In this document: piece after piece, positions 60,780-64,000 of the stretch
How the letters are laid out: each line of letters begins with the position of its first letter
Numbering within the stretch: the first letter of the stretch is position 1
Assembly: GCA_910579615.1 (NCBI GenBank)
Contig: CAJTUA010000013.1
Coordinates: 1 to 64,000 of the forward strand
Origin: an uncultured Lachnospiraceae bacterium
GTDB taxonomy: Bacteria > Bacillota > Clostridia > Lachnospirales > Lachnospiraceae
DNA: 64,000 nucleotides
Direction of reading: 5' to 3'
Translations under genes and position numbers: made by a program
The notes under the pieces: generated by a model
Told to the model about the DNA's origin: nothing
The model's database searches: none
Seen by the model: the letters and a program-made list of their open reading frames with translations, nothing else

Positions 60780-61796
60780 ATGAAGAAAAATGTGACAATT
60801 GAAGATATTGCCAATGCACTGAATATGTCCCGCAACACGGTCTCCAAGGCACTGAACGGCAAACATGTCCCACCAAAAACAAGGAATGCCGTAATCAATG
60901 CGGCAATCGAGATGGGCTATAAGGGTTACAAGCTTGCAGCATCCTCGGAAGGCTCGCTCGGGCAGAAGAGATTCTTAATTCTCTCCTCCAGACTGCTTAT
61001 GAATATAAATTATTATATTTTTGTACTTCGCGGGATTGAGGAAGATTTAAGCAATTACGATATCGAGCTTGTCCAGTTCAGCATTACCAATCCGGCGTCC
61101 TTTTCCAAGCTCAAACACTACCTTTCCGACAGCAAAGTGGATGGCATTATTTGCATTGAATTTTTCGAGCCGGACTATATTGCACAGCTATTAGAACTCG
61201 GCCTTGCGATTGTTTTTCTAGATTTTCCCCTTTACAACTCGCCGTTAAAGGGGAAATACGATATTATCCTGCCGGAGAGTCAGGATATTGTCAAGAACTT
61301 CTGTATCCAGATGATACAGCAGGAAAATTGCCGCACTTTCGGCTTTGTCGGTGACTACCTGCACTGCCGCTCCTTCTATGAGCGTTTTACCGGGATGCGG
61401 GAGGCTTTGTTCCTCTCTGGCCTTCCCGTTGATTTGCAGTATTCTATCTTGGATGACGACTCCATGCCCTATGATTCCGAGATGCTCGCAAAAGCCATAC
61501 GCACCTCTCCCGCTGTGCCGGACTGCTTTGTCGCGGCAAACGACAGCATTGCCATCAATCTGCTCACAGCGCTAAAAAGCCTGAAAATACGTGTTCCATC
61601 GAATGTAAGGGTAATCGGATTTGACAATGTTGCGGAATCAAAGCACACCACGCCGCCGCTTACTTCCGTCAATGTCAATAAAAACGCGCTCGGCAAAAAA
61701 ATCATCAGCCTGCTACTTGACCGGGTAAACAACCCATCGCAGGCAAACCAGATTATCCATGTGGCTTCCAATATAGTGATACGGGATTCCACATAA
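60780..61796 (+). CDS. LacI-family transcriptional regulator
   Basis: The protein has 338 residues from ATG 60780, with AAAGGGAGA upstream; the longer frame starts within the promoter. The helix-turn-helix VTIEDIANALNMSRNTVSKA fills the N-terminus. A periplasmic-binding-like sugar domain follows (DGIICIEFFEPDYIAQLLEL, FVAANDSIAINLLTALKSL). Its divergent position implies it represses the fructan operon until a fructan-derived sugar binds. Confidence 0.92.
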   Translation: MKKNVTIEDIANALNMSRNTVSKALNGKHVPPKTRNAVINAAIEMGYKGYKLAASSEGSLGQKRFLILSSRLLMNINYYIFVLRGIEEDLSNYDIELVQFSITNPASFSKLKHYLSDSKVDGIICIEFFEPDYIAQLLELGLAIVFLDFPLYNSPLKGKYDIILPESQDIVKNFCIQMIQQENCRTFGFVGDYLHCRSFYERFTGMREALFLSGLPVDLQYSILDDDSMPYDSEMLAKAIRTSPAVPDCFVAANDSIAINLLTALKSLKIRVPSNVRVIGFDNVAESKHTTPPLTSVNVNKNALGKKIISLLLDRVNNPSQANQIIHVASNIVIRDST

Positions 61797-61853
61797 AATC
61801 ATCCGGCATAAATCATTCCACAAGAAAACACACAGCAAACAAGGAGGATATCC

Positions 61854-62417
61854 ATGTCCACAGAAAATATTATCCATTTAAATCACCTGCAATTTGACAA
61901 CACCCGGTTCTGGGCGTATTTTCTTTCCATAAATTATCCATGCGCCGTCTTGGAGGAATCCGACTGTTCCATGCCTGATTTTGTAGGGCAGGTTCTTCCG
62001 GTTGACACGCAGTGGATTGATTGCTTCACACAATATTATGACGGGGTTTTCGAAGAAAGCGACGGGTATCTGGAGCATCCCACCACGCTGCTTGCAGACC
62101 TTTCCCCAACCGAACATTTCAAAATAGAATTCCATCCGGGCGATACCATTTTCTACATCAACGATGAGGAAATCGGCTGTACCGGCCCGCATTGGGAATT
62201 ATGGAAAATTCCTTACCAGAAAATAAAAGAAGTTTTGGTTCAAAATGATGGGGCAGTTTTATTCCAGCTGTTGCTGCCGATGGCGGCACTAGAGCCGGAT
62301 GACACCAGCCACCTGAAACCAATTTTGGAAAAACAATTCTCCGAGCTTGGCTTTACCGAACCGGTTCTGGCACAGATGATTGACTGCCTGGTTTCGGGGC
62401 TTATAAAAACCGAGTAG
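61854..62417 (+). CDS. Imm19-like immunity protein family member
   Basis: This 187-residue soluble protein contains TRFWAYFLSINYP, QWIDCFTQYYDG and FKIEFHPGDTIFYINDEEIG. The pattern of Trp, FHPGD and a following GPHWELW resembles the Imm19 family of polymorphic-toxin immunity proteins. No toxin gene is adjacent. AAGGAGG precedes the ATG. The family assignment is from memory of the motif order. Confidence 0.5.
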   Translation: MSTENIIHLNHLQFDNTRFWAYFLSINYPCAVLEESDCSMPDFVGQVLPVDTQWIDCFTQYYDGVFEESDGYLEHPTTLLADLSPTEHFKIEFHPGDTIFYINDEEIGCTGPHWELWKIPYQKIKEVLVQNDGAVLFQLLLPMAALEPDDTSHLKPILEKQFSELGFTEPVLAQMIDCLVSGLIKTE

Positions 62418-62433
62418 GGGAATGTTTCCTCCA

Positions 62434-62541
62434 CTACGCCGCGCAGGGCTCGCGCTGTAAAAGCAGCCGGATTCCATCCGCGCCCCTGCGCACAAACACC
62501 GCGGTGAAAGCAAAATCACCGTGGGTCACCGGAGGTTTCAC
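62434..62541 (-). CDS. Possible 35-residue ORF overlapping the end of the ABC ATPase
   Basis: A GTG start overlaps the ATPase stop as GTGA and reads VKPPVTHGDFAFTAVFVRRG, then ADGIRLLLQREPCAA. It is plausible as protein but has no clear ribosome site and no known family. It may be the tail of a lost gene. Confidence 0.25.
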   Translation of the reverse strand: MKPPVTHGDFAFTAVFVRRGADGIRLLLQREPCAA

Positions 62542-63299
62542 TGCAAATCATAAAAATATTGCACCCCTGCCTCCGTCAGAACGGACTTTAATGCCGCGCC
62601 ACAAAGCTCTTTTACCACCCCGCAGCAAAGCATCTGCTGCGCGCTGCCGCAGCCTGCGATTTTCCCATCCGCAAGCACGGCAATCCGGTCGGAGAGTTTA
62701 AATGCCAGGGGCAGGTCGTGCAGGACGAGAAGCAAGGTTTTCCCGTCCTTTGAAAGTTCCTTTACCATGCCTGCAAATTTTATCTGCTGCTCGATATCAA
62801 GGTAGGTGGTCGGCTCGTCCATAACAATCACGGGTGCCTGCTGTGCCAGCGCCATGGCGATATACACCTTCTGGCGCATACCGCCCGAAAGCTGTGCCAT
62901 CGGCTTTTCCGAAAGCTCCAAAATCCCCATCCGCCCCATGGCTTCCTTTGCTATCGCGATATCCTGTGCGCGGTATTTCCTCGGATAGCTTAAATACGGG
63001 AAACGCCCGTGCAGCACCATGCGCCCGGCTGTGATGTCCGGAACCGCTTTCCCCTGGGGCAGATAAGCGATTTTTTTCGCAAGCCCCGCGCGCGAAAGCC
63101 CTTTTACCGAAGCGTTCCCCACCCGGATATCCCCGCCCGCAAGGGGTATCAATCCGAGGAGCGCTTTTAACAGCGTACTTTTCCCGCTGCCGTTTGCACC
63201 GATTAATGTTGTAATTTCCCCTGCCGGAAGCGAAAGGCTTATGCCGTGCAGAACCTCGCTTTTTCCATACCCGGCGAAAATGTTTTCTATTTCAACCAT
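62538..63299 (-). CDS. FecE-type ABC transporter ATP-binding protein (iron/siderophore/cobalamin class)
   Basis: Of 253 residues, Walker A is IGANGSGKSTLL, the signature LSGGMRQKVYIAMAL, and Walker B VIVMDEPTTYLDI, the form typical of metal-chelate importers. LPQGKAVPDITAGRMVLHGR is the Q-loop region. The partner permease and binding protein are not downstream; upstream lies an esterase that may process a siderophore. GGAGC precedes the ATG. Confidence 0.85.
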   Translation of the reverse strand: MVEIENIFAGYGKSEVLHGISLSLPAGEITTLIGANGSGKSTLLKALLGLIPLAGGDIRVGNASVKGLSRAGLAKKIAYLPQGKAVPDITAGRMVLHGRFPYLSYPRKYRAQDIAIAKEAMGRMGILELSEKPMAQLSGGMRQKVYIAMALAQQAPVIVMDEPTTYLDIEQQIKFAGMVKELSKDGKTLLLVLHDLPLAFKLSDRIAVLADGKIAGCGSAQQMLCCGVVKELCGAALKSVLTEAGVQYFYDLQ

Positions 63300-63358
63300 A
63301 GTGCTCCTATCAAGGCTGCCGTGCCCTTTCGCTTTCTAACACTGTGTCCTTTTTGGCA

Positions 63359-64000
63359 TCACTCAAAATCCGGCAGCTCATCCCTTGTAATAATAACTTC
63401 GCTGTTGTAAACTTTTTCCATCACATCAAAAGACGTATATGCGTCGGAAAGCTCTGTTGTGCCGTCCACCACAATAAAATCCCAGGGGCGCTTTTTGCCT
63501 TCTCCGCCTCGAGCAAGCAATAAAAGTCTGTTTTTTCGATTCCCCCATATTCCAGCTTTTCAAATTCGTAACTGTCCGCATACTTTACTTCCCCGCCATC
63601 CACACACCCTTCCGGTGACGTTCCCATCGGTTCGTCCGCGTGGAATATCACTCTGAAAAAATTATATAAATGCGGCGTAACACTGCTATGGTCATGGCCC
63701 GTTTTGGACATCGTATGCCATATATGGTCGGTGCCGTTTCCATTCAGAATATCATGGTAGGAGGAAGGAAAGCTCCCCACAACACCATCGTTCTTTGCCG
63801 CGCTTACCATCAGGATATACGGCGGATTTTCCCCGAATACCATATCGCCCTCCTCCATCTGCCCCGGATGCATGGAGGAACCTGCCACCGGAACAAGCCC
63901 AGGCGCAGGGCATACCGCCCCGATGTACCCGAACAGCTCAGGATGGGAAAATCCGATGAAAAGGGATTCCCTGCCACCCATCGAAAAGCCTGTGATGGCA
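63359..64000 (-). pseudogene. Enterochelin-esterase-like hydrolase, frameshifted near the 3' end and cut by the window edge
   Basis: The frame enters from the right edge with GFSMGGRESLFIGFSHPELF, the serine-nucleophile elbow of Esterase-D/enterochelin-esterase-like hydrolases. HIWHTMSKTGHDHSSVTPHL supplies the His. At about 63515 the natural reading shifts: the original frame stops at 63421, while another continues ARGGEGKKRPWDFIVVDGTT to TGA 63359. One lost or gained base explains this. It could be a real pseudogene or a sequence error. A neighbouring FecE-type ATPase hints at siderophore or glycan-ester substrates. Confidence 0.6.

Overview
The window reads as chromosome of a gut-type Lachnospiraceae (Clostridia, Firmicutes). 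The evidence is AGGAGG-type ribosome sites, a purine route split between an archaeal-type IMP cyclohydrolase and a stand-alone AICAR transformylase, DUF4317, EFR1, LytTR and GHKL proteins, a bile salt hydrolase, and two Gram-positive polysaccharide-utilisation loci with LplABC-type transporters. Base composition is near 50% GC, except for AT-rich accessory blocks at about 1-5540 and 28700-30810. Most genes lie on the minus strand.

Layout. 1-5540: a truncated ABC transporter ATPase with a PhoB-like operator, ribU under an FMN riboswitch, a HipA-like kinase, and several broken genes (DUF262-like, AAA-ATPase/PDDEXK). 5580-11760: a LytTR/GHKL two-component pair, a GH42 beta-galactosidase with a divergent AraC regulator, and a bile salt hydrolase. 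11800-18180: a broken DUF234 ATPase beside a relaxase-like remnant, a SUKH immunity-like protein, a heterodimeric ABC exporter, and a candidate small RNA. 18190-28060: argC-GNAT-argJ-argB-argD, maf, argG and purA; the argC and argG promoters share a TTGCATA element suggesting ArgR control. 28700-30810: an AT-rich trio (EFR1 ferredoxin, C39-like peptidase, GNAT). 31066-33320: purO and the AICAR transformylase behind a ZTP riboswitch. 33449-36790: a possible polysaccharide-lyase-like protein and DUF4317. 36813-49356: a xylan-type locus (GH10 lipoprotein, YesL, LplABC transporter, surface protein, hybrid sensor kinase). 49556-61796: a fructan-type locus (LplBC, binding protein, carbohydrate-binding lipoprotein, two GH32 proteins, PfkB kinase) divergent from a LacI regulator. 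The right edge holds an immunity-like protein, a FecE-type ATPase and a frameshifted esterase.

The most striking signal is not a gene. At eight loci there are 13 full copies (plus a partial one) of a palindromic element of about 105-130 bp. Every copy is in the mRNA-sense orientation of the gene it precedes. The gene-proximal end always abuts that gene's Shine-Dalgarno sequence, and at several intercistronic sites the other end starts at the stop codon of the upstream gene. The stem arms differ between loci, but the two sides change together, while the terminal GGAACTTAAAA and the GGGAGC...GCGGACA loop are conserved. This looks like a structured 5'-UTR/intercistronic RNA family, or a palindromic mobile repeat domesticated as one.

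Functionally the window combines arginine and purine biosynthesis with beta-galactoside, xylan-like and fructan-like glycan use. It has few intact mobile genes but many remnants, and no tRNA, rRNA or CRISPR array was seen.
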